Origin: CAZBSE01 sp964494385
GTDB taxonomy: Bacteria > Actinomycetota > Humimicrobiia > Humimicrobiales > Humimicrobiaceae
Direction: 5' to 3'
Assembly (NCBI GenBank): GCA_964494385.1
Contig: CAZBSE010000018.1
Span: 1-38,504, forward strand
DNA: 38,504 nt
Below are positions 24,060 to 31,861 of the stretch, one piece after another. The stretch's first letter is position 1. Every line of letters begins with the position of its first letter. Position numbers and translations under genes: made by a program. Under the pieces are notes generated by a model, which saw only the letters and a program-made list of their open reading frames with translations, was not told the origin of the DNA and did not search any database.

Positions 24060-26024
24060 ATGGTATCAATTAATCATATTGACTTAAGTTTCGGCGGCCG
24101 TATATTGCTTAATGATATTTCATTTCTGATAAACCCGAAAGACAGGATCGGGCTTGTTGGAAACAATGGTGCCGGTAAAACGACTCTACTAAAAATTATC
24201 CTGGGCCTGCAGGTACCTGATAAAGGTACTGTTGAAAAGCCGTCCAGCCTAACTATGGGATATCTTCCGCAGCAAATGAGTCATATAGACGGCAAGACAC
24301 TTTTTAATGAAGTAAAAACTGCATTTTCGCAAATCCTTGAACTCGAAAACAAGGTCATTGGACTAAATCATGAAATAGAAGAAAGAACTGATTATCGTTC
24401 TGATGATTACCTTAAGCTTATTAACAGGTTATCCGATATGAATGAAAGGATTGAGATCCTGGGAGCATTAAAAATAAACGAACAAATCGAGAAAACATTG
24501 CTGGGACTGGGATTTGTGCCGACAGATTTGCCAAGACAAACAAAAGAGTTTAGCGGCGGATGGAGAATGCGTATTGAACTGGCAAAGATCCTTCTTCAGC
24601 GTCCTGATTTATTGCTGCTTGATGAGCCAACAAACCATCTCGATATCGAATCAATCCAATGGATGGAGCAGTTCTTATCAGATTATCATGGAGCGGTCGT
24701 CATCATCAGCCATGACAGAGCTCTTTTGGATAATGTCACAAATCGCACTATTGAAATTTCACTGGGCAGGATTTATGATTATAAGGTCCCCTATTCAAAA
24801 TATACCGTATTAAGGAAAGAACGCAGACTGCAACAAATAGCTACGTATAAAAACCAGCAAAAATTAATTTCTGATACCGGTAAATTCATTGATCGCTTCA
24901 GGTATAAAGCCACTAAAGCTCGTCAGGTGCAGTCCCGTATCAAACGTCTTGAGAAAATCCGGCCCATTAGAGTAGATGAAGAAGACACAGCAGCCATCCG
25001 TATCAGGTTTCCGGTTGCTCCCCGTTCGGGCAATGTAGTCCTTGATGCCATCGGCCTGTCAAAGAGTTATAGTGAAAAAACTATTCTTAAAAACATAGAC
25101 TTAGCTGTAAGAAGAAGCGAAAGGATTGCGTTTGTCGGTAAAAACGGAGAGGGAAAGACTACATTATCTCGTATTCTTGTAGGTGATCTGGATTTTACGG
25201 GTAACCTTAAAATAGGACATAATGTCAAAATTGGCTATTTTGCCCAAAATCAGGACGAATTGCTGGATGGGGAAATAACCGTTTTTAACACTGTTGATAG
25301 AGCAACTGCTGTTGAAGCCGGAATTAAAATAAGGGCAATTCTTGGAGCTTTCTTATTTGGAAGCAATGATATTGGCAAGAAAGTCAAAGTTTTATCCGGC
25401 GGAGAAAGGTCAAGGCTTGCACTGGTTATGCTGCTGCTTGAACCATTCAACCTGCTGGTACTCGATGAGCCTACCAATCACCTGGATATGCGTTCGAAAG
25501 ATATTCTCAAACAGGCCCTTAGAAGCTTTACCGGTACGATGATACTGGTATCGCATGACAGGGAGTTTTTAGACGGTTTGGTTGACAATGTCTATGAGTT
25601 TAAGGACCATAAAATAAAAAAATATATCGGAGGTATCAAGGATTTTCTTGAAAAGAAAAAAATCACCTCCCTTCGCCAGCTTGAAATTAAACAAAAAGAA
25701 ATAGTCAGTAAAACCGGCGGGCAGCTTGCAGCTGCAGGGAAAAATGATTATCTGGAAAAGAAAGAATTTTATAAATGCTTTCGTAAAATAACCAAAAGAA
25801 TTACTGAGTGTGAAAGTACGATTGAACGGCTTGAAAATGAACTGGAAGAGTTAGCAGGTCAGTTTGAACCCCCGACAGTTCTGCGTGAAGGTCCAGGAGA
25901 CAGTTCATTATTTTTAAAATATGCAAATCAAAAAAAAGAACTGGATGCTAAAATGCATGAATGGGAGAAGTTACATACAGAACTTGCAGAGCTCAAAAAG
26001 AACTGGCATTATGGGGATTTATAA
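24060..26024 (+). CDS. ABC-F family ATPase
   Basis: A 654-residue soluble protein with two ABC cassettes and no membrane domain. Cassette 1: Walker A GNNGAGKTT at 34-42, signature SGGWRMR, Walker B LLLLDEPTNHLD. Cassette 2: GKNGEGKTT at 360-368, signature LSGGERSR, LLVLDEPTNHLD. A P-site-type linker with paired basic helices (FRYKATKARQVQSRIKRLEKI) joins them, and the C-terminal 100 residues form a coiled coil. ABC-F proteins act on stalled ribosomes; some confer antibiotic resistance. This one most resembles the housekeeping YdiF/YheS type by layout; resistance is not shown. No ribosome site precedes the ATG. Confidence 0.92.
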   Translation: MVSINHIDLSFGGRILLNDISFLINPKDRIGLVGNNGAGKTTLLKIILGLQVPDKGTVEKPSSLTMGYLPQQMSHIDGKTLFNEVKTAFSQILELENKVIGLNHEIEERTDYRSDDYLKLINRLSDMNERIEILGALKINEQIEKTLLGLGFVPTDLPRQTKEFSGGWRMRIELAKILLQRPDLLLLDEPTNHLDIESIQWMEQFLSDYHGAVVIISHDRALLDNVTNRTIEISLGRIYDYKVPYSKYTVLRKERRLQQIATYKNQQKLISDTGKFIDRFRYKATKARQVQSRIKRLEKIRPIRVDEEDTAAIRIRFPVAPRSGNVVLDAIGLSKSYSEKTILKNIDLAVRRSERIAFVGKNGEGKTTLSRILVGDLDFTGNLKIGHNVKIGYFAQNQDELLDGEITVFNTVDRATAVEAGIKIRAILGAFLFGSNDIGKKVKVLSGGERSRLALVMLLLEPFNLLVLDEPTNHLDMRSKDILKQALRSFTGTMILVSHDREFLDGLVDNVYEFKDHKIKKYIGGIKDFLEKKKITSLRQLEIKQKEIVSKTGGQLAAAGKNDYLEKKEFYKCFRKITKRITECESTIERLENELEELAGQFEPPTVLREGPGDSSLFLKYANQKKELDAKMHEWEKLHTELAELKKNWHYGDL

Positions 26025-26144
26025 ATAAGAATTCTGCAACTTCGGTTATATTTAAAAACAATTATCCGGGCGGTGTTCATGAGTCTTCTACTGATGATAT
26101 AAGGACAACCAATAGATTATGTAAACCATGCAGTATTATGAAAA

Positions 26145-26516
26145 ATGAAAAAATCATTAAAACAAATGGTAAATGCTCTTGTTTTAATAATTAGTATATC
26201 ATTGTTAGTGGTATTTGGTTCTGGCGGCTGTTATGACGCAAAAGCTAAAATTATTTTTGCTACCGATCGTGATGGAAACTATGAAATCTACTTAATGGAT
26301 TTAAATGGCTTTGGACCGACAGGACTTACAAAAAATACTAAAGATGAAAGTTCCCCTTCCCTTTTACCTATTACCGGGTCCAAAATTGCCTTTGTATCAA
26401 GACGTGATGAAAACACGGAAATCTATATAATGGATGTAGATGGCTCCAACCAGGTAAACCTTACTATGGATATTGCAGATGATGCTGCACCTTGTTTTTC
26501 ACCCTGGGGTTTCTAA
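26145..26516 (+). pseudogene. Truncated TolB-like (PD40 beta-propeller) lipoprotein
   Basis: A 123-residue frame with a lipoprotein-like signal (hydrophobic 11-24, then FGSGGC with Cys29) and two clear PD40 blades: IIFATDRDGNYEIYLMDLNG and IAFVSRRDENTEIYIMDVDG. A third blade begins (DDAAPCFSP) but stops after WGF. A working propeller needs about six blades, so this is a 3'-truncated copy or a remnant; I find no continuation in another frame downstream. A tiny secreted two-blade protein is less likely. Signs of decay around it include the long AT-rich tail. Confidence 0.6.
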
Positions 26517-26603
26517 TAGCGAATGGGAAGATAAGACTCAGAAAATACGTAATATTAAGTTTATGTTGCAATAAGACTTAAAGAATTTTAGAGTTAACTA
26601 CTT

Positions 26604-26645
26604 GTTTACAACTTTATAATTAATATATATAATATAGTTGTAAAC
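26604..26645. promoter_or_regulatory. Palindromic operator over a promoter, upstream of the HTH-ATPase gene
   Basis: GTTTACAACT (26604-26613) and AGTTGTAAAC (26636-26645) are a perfect 10-bp inverted repeat. Between and within them lies a promoter: TTTACA (26605-26610, 5/6), 17 bp, TATAAT (26628-26633, 6/6). One arm covers the -35 and the other the likely start site, as expected of a repressor operator. Confidence 0.7.
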
Positions 26646-26675
26646 TAATATTTGGAAAAAATATAAACAAATAAA

Positions 26676-26728
26676 GTTTACAATTTGTTAACGACTTTTG
26701 AAATTTAGTATAAGCAGAAGTTGTAAAT
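26676..26728. promoter_or_regulatory. Second operator pair, near the HTH-ATPase start
   Basis: GTTTACAATT (26676-26685) and AGTTGTAAAT (26719-26728) repeat the arms of the operator at 26604-26645 with one change each, in the same inverted order but 11 bp (one helical turn) farther apart. A weaker promoter, TTGTTA 26685-26690 and TATAAG 26709-26714 with 18 bp spacing, lies between them. Confidence 0.6.
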
Positions 26729-26743
26729 AATAAATTTAAAACG

Positions 26744-27775
26744 ATGGATATTAAAAATTTAATTTTAAAAAGATTGAAAGAAAAAGGTGAGGTCAGATCT
26801 TCAGAAATTGTGGAAGCTACCGGATATTCTCGTGTGTATATAAATAGGTATTTTAAAGAGCTTCGCGAAGAAGGAATTTTATTTCAGATAGGTAAAGCAA
26901 ATAAAGCAAAATATATTCCCGCAACTGAAGAGATAATATCAAAAGAAAGAAAATCTATTAATAAAGTGCACAGGATACTTAATAGTATAAATCTTCATGA
27001 AGATGAGGTTTTTAATAGTATTAAGAGACACTCGGGTATTGTCGAAAGTTTAAACAGCAATGCCTCAGGTATTGTCGAGTATGCTTTCACAGAGATGCTT
27101 AATAATGCAATTGAACACTCTAGGTCAAAAAGGATAGAAATAATTATTGAAAAAAAGATGAGTAATATAATATTTGAGGTAAGAGATTGGGGTATGGGGA
27201 TATTTAATAATATTATGAGTAAAAAAGGATTAGGCAGTGAAATGGAGGCTATTCAGGATTTACTTAAGGGGAAGCAAACAACGGCCCCAGCATACCACAG
27301 TGGGGAAGGGATTTTTTTTACTTCCAGAATAGGTGATATTTTAACAATACAAAGTTCTAATAAGAAACTTATTTTTGATAATTTGATAGAGGATATATTT
27401 ATTAAAGATATCAAAAATACTCCAGGTACTAGAGTACTATTTTCGGTTAACCTTAATCCAAGAAGAGATATTAAAAAAATCTTTAACCGATATTCTGATA
27501 ATAACTATGAATTTAGCAGGACAGAAGTTGCTATTAAACTTTATGCAGGGAATGTTAATTATATATCACGTTCTCAGGCACGAAGGGTTTTAATTGGTTT
27601 GGAAAACTTTAAAACAATAGTGCTTGATTTTAAGGAAATAGATACGGTAGGTCAGGCATTTGCAGATGAAATTTTCAGAGTATGGAAAATAAAAAATCCT
27701 GGAGTAAATATTATATTTGAAAATGTTAATGAGAATGTTCTATTTATGATAAAAAGGGCACTTTCGAAAGAATGA
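26744..27775 (+). CDS. HTH-HATPase-DUF4325 regulator
   Basis: A 343-residue protein with three parts: a winged-helix DNA-binding domain (residues 1-62, recognition region ATGYSRVYINRYFKELREEG), a GHKL ATPase domain (about 85-235) with N-box EMLNNAIEHS (117-126), G1 DWGMG (148-152) and G2 GEGIF (187-191), and a C-terminal STAS-like DUF4325 domain (about 255-335, SRSQARRVLIGL and IDTVGQAFADEI). GHKL plus STAS-like domains recall anti-sigma/anti-anti-sigma pairs; here both are fused to a DNA-binding head. Two inverted-repeat operators upstream suggest autoregulation. Its signal and targets are unknown. Confidence 0.8.
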   Translation: MDIKNLILKRLKEKGEVRSSEIVEATGYSRVYINRYFKELREEGILFQIGKANKAKYIPATEEIISKERKSINKVHRILNSINLHEDEVFNSIKRHSGIVESLNSNASGIVEYAFTEMLNNAIEHSRSKRIEIIIEKKMSNIIFEVRDWGMGIFNNIMSKKGLGSEMEAIQDLLKGKQTTAPAYHSGEGIFFTSRIGDILTIQSSNKKLIFDNLIEDIFIKDIKNTPGTRVLFSVNLNPRRDIKKIFNRYSDNNYEFSRTEVAIKLYAGNVNYISRSQARRVLIGLENFKTIVLDFKEIDTVGQAFADEIFRVWKIKNPGVNIIFENVNENVLFMIKRALSKE

Positions 27776-27952
27776 GCAGCTAATCTTAATGCATAATTCG
27801 GCCGGGAACAGTGAATAGTTATAAATATAGACTTGATTAAAAATGGATGTGAGCTCTTTTATCAGGATTAGGTACTAATTTTGTTATATAATATATTAAT
27901 CTTCCTCAGTTCAGTGCCAAATACTTTTAATTATATTAAAGGCAACCTTTAC

Positions 27953-27981
27953 TTGACTAAGAGGCATATGTCCATTATAAT
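27953..27981 (+). promoter_or_regulatory. Sigma-70 promoter of the DUF5320/Mrp island
   Basis: TTGACT (27953-27958, 5/6) and TATAAT (27976-27981, 6/6) at the ideal 17 bp. It lies about 95 bp before the first gene. The spacer carries one copy of the ATATGTCC element. Confidence 0.75.
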
Positions 27982-28019
27982 TATTATGGGCTTATGTCCA
28001 TAATCTAACAGGGACATAT
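27966..28019. promoter_or_regulatory. TATGTCC operator cluster
   Basis: ATATGTCC (27966-27973) and its exact inverse GGACATAT (28012-28019) bracket a third copy, TTATGTCC (27992-27999). ATTATGG and CCATAAT form a further inverted pair around that copy. The sites cover the promoter spacer, the likely transcription start and the early leader, so a repressor bound here should block the island. The DUF134 protein encoded within the island is a possible but untested binder. Confidence 0.6.
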
Positions 28020-28074
28020 AATAAAGAATAAGCGAAATTTATTAAGTTAGAATATAAAAGAGGAGGAGATAGAA

Positions 28075-28476
28075 ATGCCAGGAGGAGACGGAACAGGACC
28101 TGCCGGAGCGGGACCCATGACCGGAAGAGCTGCCGGATATTGTGCCGGTAATAACATACCTGGATATGCTGATCCTTACGGGAGAAGATACCCTGGTGCC
28201 GGAAGAGCCTTTGGAGGCGGATTCGGCAGGGGAAGAGGATATAGAAATTGGTATAGAACCACAGGTCTTCCCGGAAGATATAGATATAACGCAGGCCTGC
28301 CGGCATGGGGAGGAACAGGCGGATATCCATATTATGACGCTCCCTATGGGCCTGATATCGAACCTGAACAGGAGATAGAGGTATTAAAGAGTCAGTCAGA
28401 GGCTATAAAGCAGCAGCTGAAGGATATACAGGCAAGAATGGATGAATTGTCAAAAGAGCAGAAACCAAAAAAATAA
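28075..28476 (+). CDS. DUF5320-like glycine-rich protein
   Basis: A 133-residue protein that opens with MPGGDGTGPAGAGPMTGRAA, the hallmark of the DUF5320 family. A Gly/Arg/Tyr-rich low-complexity middle (about 20-92) follows, then a C-terminal coiled coil (about 98-128, IEVLKSQSEAIKQQLKDIQARMDEL). These proteins occur next to Mrp and NifX-like genes in anaerobes, and their role is unknown. It is the first gene of the island, has a strong ribosome site (GAGGAGG), and is separated from the next gene by a long hairpin, so it may be made in excess. Confidence 0.85.
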   Translation: MPGGDGTGPAGAGPMTGRAAGYCAGNNIPGYADPYGRRYPGAGRAFGGGFGRGRGYRNWYRTTGLPGRYRYNAGLPAWGGTGGYPYYDAPYGPDIEPEQEIEVLKSQSEAIKQQLKDIQARMDELSKEQKPKK

Positions 28477-28495
28477 GAAAAGATTATTATAAAAT

Positions 28496-28539
28496 AAAGG
28501 ATAGGGATATTTTAAAAAATATCTCTGTCCTTTGTTTAA
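28496..28539 (+). terminator. Strong hairpin between DUF5320 gene and mrp
   Basis: AAAGGATAGGGATATTTT (28496-28513) pairs along its length with AAAATATCTCTGTCCTTT (28516-28533), with two wobbles and a tiny loop; GTTTAA follows. It is probably a partial terminator that lowers expression of the downstream genes relative to the DUF5320 gene. Confidence 0.7.
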
Positions 28540-28560
28540 GAAAAACTAAAAGGTGTATAA

Positions 28561-29364
28561 GTGAACAATACAATAGCTGATGAAGCGATTACAAAGAATA
28601 TGGCAGGCGTAAAAAATAAATTTATGGTTTTTAGCGGAAAAGGCGGTGTGGGGAAAACCACTATCGCGGTAAACCTGGCCTATCGCATTATGTCCAAAGG
28701 TTATAAAGTCGGTCTTCTTGATGTAGACATACATGGGCCCAATGTAATAAAAATTATGGGCCTGGAAAAAGAAAGGTTAACCGGTGCGGGAAATAGGATA
28801 GAACCAATTAAAGCTTTTTCAGATATGAAAGTGATTAGCACCGCTTCAATGCTGGAAAGAGAAGACAGTCCGGTTATATGGAGAGGACCCATAAAAATGA
28901 AATTAATAAAGCAGTTTTTAAGTGATGTTAACTGGGGCGATATTGATTATATGATTATCGATTCTCCTCCGGGAACCGGTGATGAACCGCTAAGCATAGT
29001 ACAGCTTATGCCCGGCCTTAACGGAGGAATTGTGGTTACCACTCCGCAAAATCTTGCTACCTTGGACGCCGGAAGGAGCATAAGGTTTGCCCAGCAGTTA
29101 AAATTACCTTTTATAGGAGTAATAGAGAATATGTCCGGATTTACCTGTCCTCATTGCGGCAAGAGAATAGATATTTTTAAGACAGGCGGCGGCCGGAGAA
29201 TTGCCTTGGAAATGGGTGTTGAGTTTCTGGGTATGATTCCTTATGATTCACAGATCATGAATTTAAGTGATAAGGGCCAGGTGTATTTGAAAGATTATAA
29301 GAACGGCACTGCTGCTGGAGAAGCATTCAGCCATATAGCCGGCAAAATAATAAATTTGAATTAA
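28561..29364 (+). CDS. mrp: Mrp/NBP35-type iron-sulfur carrier ATPase
   Basis: A 267-residue ParA/MinD-superfamily ATPase. It has the deviant Walker A GKGGVGKTT at residues 26-34 and DVDIHGPNVIKIMGL, the Mrp/ApbC signature. IIDSPPGTGDEPL is Walker B-like, and the C-terminal CPHC (Cys196, Cys199) in the conserved place binds a bridging [4Fe-4S] cluster at the dimer interface. Family members carry and transfer Fe-S clusters. The start is GTG with AAAGGTG. It lies among other metal-cofactor genes. Confidence 0.93.
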   Translation: MNNTIADEAITKNMAGVKNKFMVFSGKGGVGKTTIAVNLAYRIMSKGYKVGLLDVDIHGPNVIKIMGLEKERLTGAGNRIEPIKAFSDMKVISTASMLEREDSPVIWRGPIKMKLIKQFLSDVNWGDIDYMIIDSPPGTGDEPLSIVQLMPGLNGGIVVTTPQNLATLDAGRSIRFAQQLKLPFIGVIENMSGFTCPHCGKRIDIFKTGGGRRIALEMGVEFLGMIPYDSQIMNLSDKGQVYLKDYKNGTAAGEAFSHIAGKIINLN

Positions 29365-29398
29365 GTTTTACTTTTGGATTTAGGGATTGGAGGATTTT

Positions 29399-30340
29399 TT
29401 GTTTTACGGCCCGGTGCTATCGAGAAGATTTGGTTATTCTCTGGGGATTGATCTGGTTCCATTTAAGGTGTGTGTATATGACTGTATATACTGCCAGCTT
29501 GGAAGGACCACAGATAAGACCATAAAGAGAAAAAAGTATATTAATATTGATTTAAAAGAATTTGAGGAAGAACTTATAAGAAGAGTAGATGGAAGCCCGT
29601 ACCTTAACTATATTACTTTTTCAGGCTCGGGTGAGCCGACTTTAAATAGTGATATCGGCAAATTTATTGATATAATTAAAAAAAATTCTGATATTCCCGT
29701 AGTTGTGCTTACCAGCGGGGGAACCCTGGAGGCCAGCGGTGTTATAGATGATATAAAAGGAGCGGACCTGATAAAGGTTTCCCTTGATGCACCTGATAAC
29801 AGGTTACTTAAAAAAATAAACCGTCCCTGCGGGGAAGTTAATTTTGAAAAGAATATATCGGGTTTAAAGGAGCTACTGGGTAATTTTAACGGAGATACAT
29901 GGCTGGAGATAATGATTCTTGAGGGTATAAATGACGACCTGGATTCGGCATATATGTTTAAGAATATAATAGAAGATTTGGGGAAGGGCATTAAAAATAT
30001 TCACCTGAATACAGCAGTCAGGCCTTCAGCTGAAAATTATCTAAGACTGCCCAAAACGGAAAGGATGGAGGAAATAAAAAAAATTCTGGGAGATAAGGCC
30101 CGGATAATAGAGAAGGTTAATATTAAAAAATATAACAGAAAACTGGTAAAGGTGGAAAAAGAGATAATTGAATTACTCAAAAGAAGACCGGTCAGCCTAA
30201 AAGATATAACCTCTTCCCTGGGCTTAAACCTGAATGAAGTAATTAAGATTATTGACAAATTATTAAATAATGGTGAAATAAAGTATAGTGTAAATAGAAA
30301 TATCAAATATTATTTTAAACCAGAGGAGTTAGAAAAATGA
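29399..30340 (+). CDS. Radical SAM protein, COG0731-like
   Basis: A 313-residue radical SAM enzyme. The cluster motif CVYDCIYC gives Cys25, Cys29 and Cys32. The opening YGPVLSRRFGYSLGIDLVP and later FSGSGEPTLN, VSLDAP and IHLNTAVRPSAENY match the group annotated as Fe-S oxidoreductases related to wybutosine enzymes. The last 80 residues (VKVEKEIIELLKRRPVSLKDI to the end) form a winged-helix-like tail, so it could bind nucleic acid. I choose TTG 29399 because GGAGGA lies just upstream and family members start at this point; TTG 29387 is the longer choice. Its substrate is unknown. Confidence 0.85.
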   Translation: MFYGPVLSRRFGYSLGIDLVPFKVCVYDCIYCQLGRTTDKTIKRKKYINIDLKEFEEELIRRVDGSPYLNYITFSGSGEPTLNSDIGKFIDIIKKNSDIPVVVLTSGGTLEASGVIDDIKGADLIKVSLDAPDNRLLKKINRPCGEVNFEKNISGLKELLGNFNGDTWLEIMILEGINDDLDSAYMFKNIIEDLGKGIKNIHLNTAVRPSAENYLRLPKTERMEEIKKILGDKARIIEKVNIKKYNRKLVKVEKEIIELLKRRPVSLKDITSSLGLNLNEVIKIIDKLLNNGEIKYSVNRNIKYYFKPEELEK

Positions 30341-30714
30341 AGATTGCTATCTCAACAGATGGTAAGGAGGTTTCACCTCATTTTGGGAGGTGCCCGAAAT
30401 TTACCATAGTTAATATTGAAGGCAGTAAGTTAGTGGATAAAGAAGTTATAGAAAATCCCGGGCATCATCCCGGTTACCTGCCTCAATATCTGAAAAAAAT
30501 TGGAGTTGGATGCATAGTAGCCGGAGGAATGGGAATGAGAGCTAAAGAACTTTTCAGCCAGACAGGTATTGAAACTATCCTCGGCATTGAAGGAAATATT
30601 GAAGAAGTTATAGGTAAAATAATTGATGGCTCCCTGGAAGGTGGAGAAGGTATTTGTCAGCCGGGTTTGGGAAAAGGTTATGGTGTCGAAAAAACAGAAT
30701 GTGATCACGACTGA
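30337..30714 (+). CDS. NifX/NifB-like dinitrogenase cofactor-domain protein (1)
   Basis: A 125-residue single-domain protein of the family that includes NifX, NafY and the NifB C-terminal domain, which bind Fe-S or FeMo-co precursors. The signature MKIAISTDGKEVSPHFGRCPKF is present, followed by the GVGCIVAGGMGMRAKELF turn. No nif genes are seen, so nitrogen fixation is not implied. The start overlaps the radical SAM stop (ATGA). The Cys/His-bearing tail (CQPGLGKGYG, CDHD) may add metal ligands. Confidence 0.9.
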   Translation: MKIAISTDGKEVSPHFGRCPKFTIVNIEGSKLVDKEVIENPGHHPGYLPQYLKKIGVGCIVAGGMGMRAKELFSQTGIETILGIEGNIEEVIGKIIDGSLEGGEGICQPGLGKGYGVEKTECDHD

Positions 30715-30766
30715 TTTTATAATGGGCCAATAAAATTTTTAAATAGATTTAAAAGGAGTGATAATT

Positions 30767-30991
30767 ATGCCAAGAGGAGATGGAACAGGACCTACGGGCC
30801 AGGGACCCGGAACTGGCAGAGGTTTGGGAAGGGCAAGCGGCAGAGGCAGAATGGGAGGACAGAGTATAGGTCCCGGCGGGAAGTGCGTATGCCCTGGATG
30901 CGGCACTAAAGTTGACCATAAGATAGGGGTTCCTTGTTTTGATATGGTGTGTCCGAAATGCGGTACTAAAATGGTAAGAGACATGGTATAG
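30767..30991 (+). CDS. Small glycine-rich zinc-ribbon protein, DUF5320-like opening
   Basis: A 74-residue protein. The first 35 residues are MPRGDGTGPTGQGPGTGRG and a further Gly/Arg run, closely like the opening of the first gene. The C-terminal half holds C-V-C-P-x-C-G, PCFDMVC and CPKCG, six Cys that fit a zinc ribbon or Fe-S site. ATG 30767 follows AAAGGAG. The family recurs beside NifX-like, DUF134 and MinD-ferredoxin genes in anaerobes. The role is unknown. Confidence 0.8.
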   Translation: MPRGDGTGPTGQGPGTGRGLGRASGRGRMGGQSIGPGGKCVCPGCGTKVDHKIGVPCFDMVCPKCGTKMVRDMV

Positions 30992-30993
30992 AG

Positions 30994-31431
30994 ATGACGG
31001 CCAGACCGGTAATAGATAAAATAGTAAACACCATACCTTTATTTATATATTACAAGCCGCAGGGTATCCCCATTAATAAATTAGATGAGCTGAATTTGGC
31101 CATTGAAGAAATTGAAGCCTTGAATCTAAAGGACAGGCAGGGATTGGAACAGGTAGAAGCTGCCAGAAAAATGGGTATATCAAGATCTACTTTCCAGAGG
31201 CTTTTAAAAGCTGCCAGAAAAAAAATTATCACTGCAATCATAGAGGGAAAAGCAATAAGGCTTGAAGGAGGAAATTATATCCCTGATAAGGATATTATTA
31301 AGAAAAAATGCCTTAAGGGAAATTATCACTACCACATTAAAAGAGAGGATTTAAAACAAAAAGTTCAGGAGTACAAGGTTAGTAAGATAAGATGTTCCAA
31401 ATGCGGTAGGAGATTAATTATATTTAAGTAG
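30994..31431 (+). CDS. DUF134 DNA-binding protein
   Basis: A 145-residue protein with the DUF134 layout: a short N-terminal segment ending in YKPQGIP, then a sigma-70 region 4-like helix-turn-helix (about 45-78, GLEQVEAARKMGISRSTFQRLLKAARKKI), then EGKAIRLEGG. An extra C-terminal tail ends in CSKCG. The N terminus lacks the RPRKCR basic start seen in many members (here TARPVIDKIV). It is a predicted regulator and the only DNA-binding protein inside the island, so a candidate for control of the TATGTCC sites. It starts 2 bp after the preceding stop. Confidence 0.87.
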   Translation: MTARPVIDKIVNTIPLFIYYKPQGIPINKLDELNLAIEEIEALNLKDRQGLEQVEAARKMGISRSTFQRLLKAARKKIITAIIEGKAIRLEGGNYIPDKDIIKKKCLKGNYHYHIKREDLKQKVQEYKVSKIRCSKCGRRLIIFK

Positions 31432-31471
31432 TTTAATATTTATATTAAATAACAGATAGGAGAGCAGCAAG

Positions 31472-31843
31472 ATGAAAATTGCAATTTCTTCCAGTGGAAT
31501 GACTCTTGAATCAGATGTAGATCCAAGATTTGGGAGATGTCCTTATTATATTATTTATGAAACTGAAAATGACAGTTTTGAACCTGTTGAGAATAAAAGC
31601 GGACAGGCGGCAGGCGGCGCCGGTATTCAGGCAGCACAAATGATTTCAAGCATGAAAGTAGAATCAGTAATAAGCGGAAATATCGGGCCCAATGCTTTCA
31701 GGGTCCTGTCTGCAGCATCTGTAAAAATTTATTCCGGAGCCACTGGCAGTATAAAGAATGCTGTAGAAAAATTTAAAAAAGGAGAATACAAACAGACCGG
31801 TGGCCCTGATGTGGGATCACATTTTGGGATGGGCAGGGGGTAA
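31472..31843 (+). CDS. NifX/NifB-like dinitrogenase cofactor-domain protein (2)
   Basis: A 123-residue paralogue of the NifX-like protein encoded at 30337-30714. MKIAISSSGMTLESDVDPRFGRCPYYIIYE opens it; AGIQAAQMISSMKVESVISGNIGPNAF is the cofactor-domain centre. It lacks the Cys/His tail of the first copy and ends in a Gly-rich HFGMGRG. This form with DVDPRFGRC is the one normally found beside MinD-ferredoxin ATPases. A ribosome site TAGGAGA is present. It probably carries a metal or Fe-S species for the partner ATPases; this is inference. Confidence 0.9.
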   Translation: MKIAISSSGMTLESDVDPRFGRCPYYIIYETENDSFEPVENKSGQAAGGAGIQAAQMISSMKVESVISGNIGPNAFRVLSAASVKIYSGATGSIKNAVEKFKKGEYKQTGGPDVGSHFGMGRG

Positions 31844-31861
31844 GCAGAAACAGGTGAAGAA

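Noticed and set aside
24060..26024. Antibiotic resistance by the ABC-F protein
   Set aside because: Layout and linker look like housekeeping ABC-F proteins; no linked resistance gene or leader-peptide attenuator is evident.
30337..31843. Nitrogen fixation, suggested by the two NifX-like genes
   Set aside because: No nifH, nifD, nifK, nifE, nifN or true nifB is present, and free-standing NifX-like proteins are common in non-fixing anaerobes.
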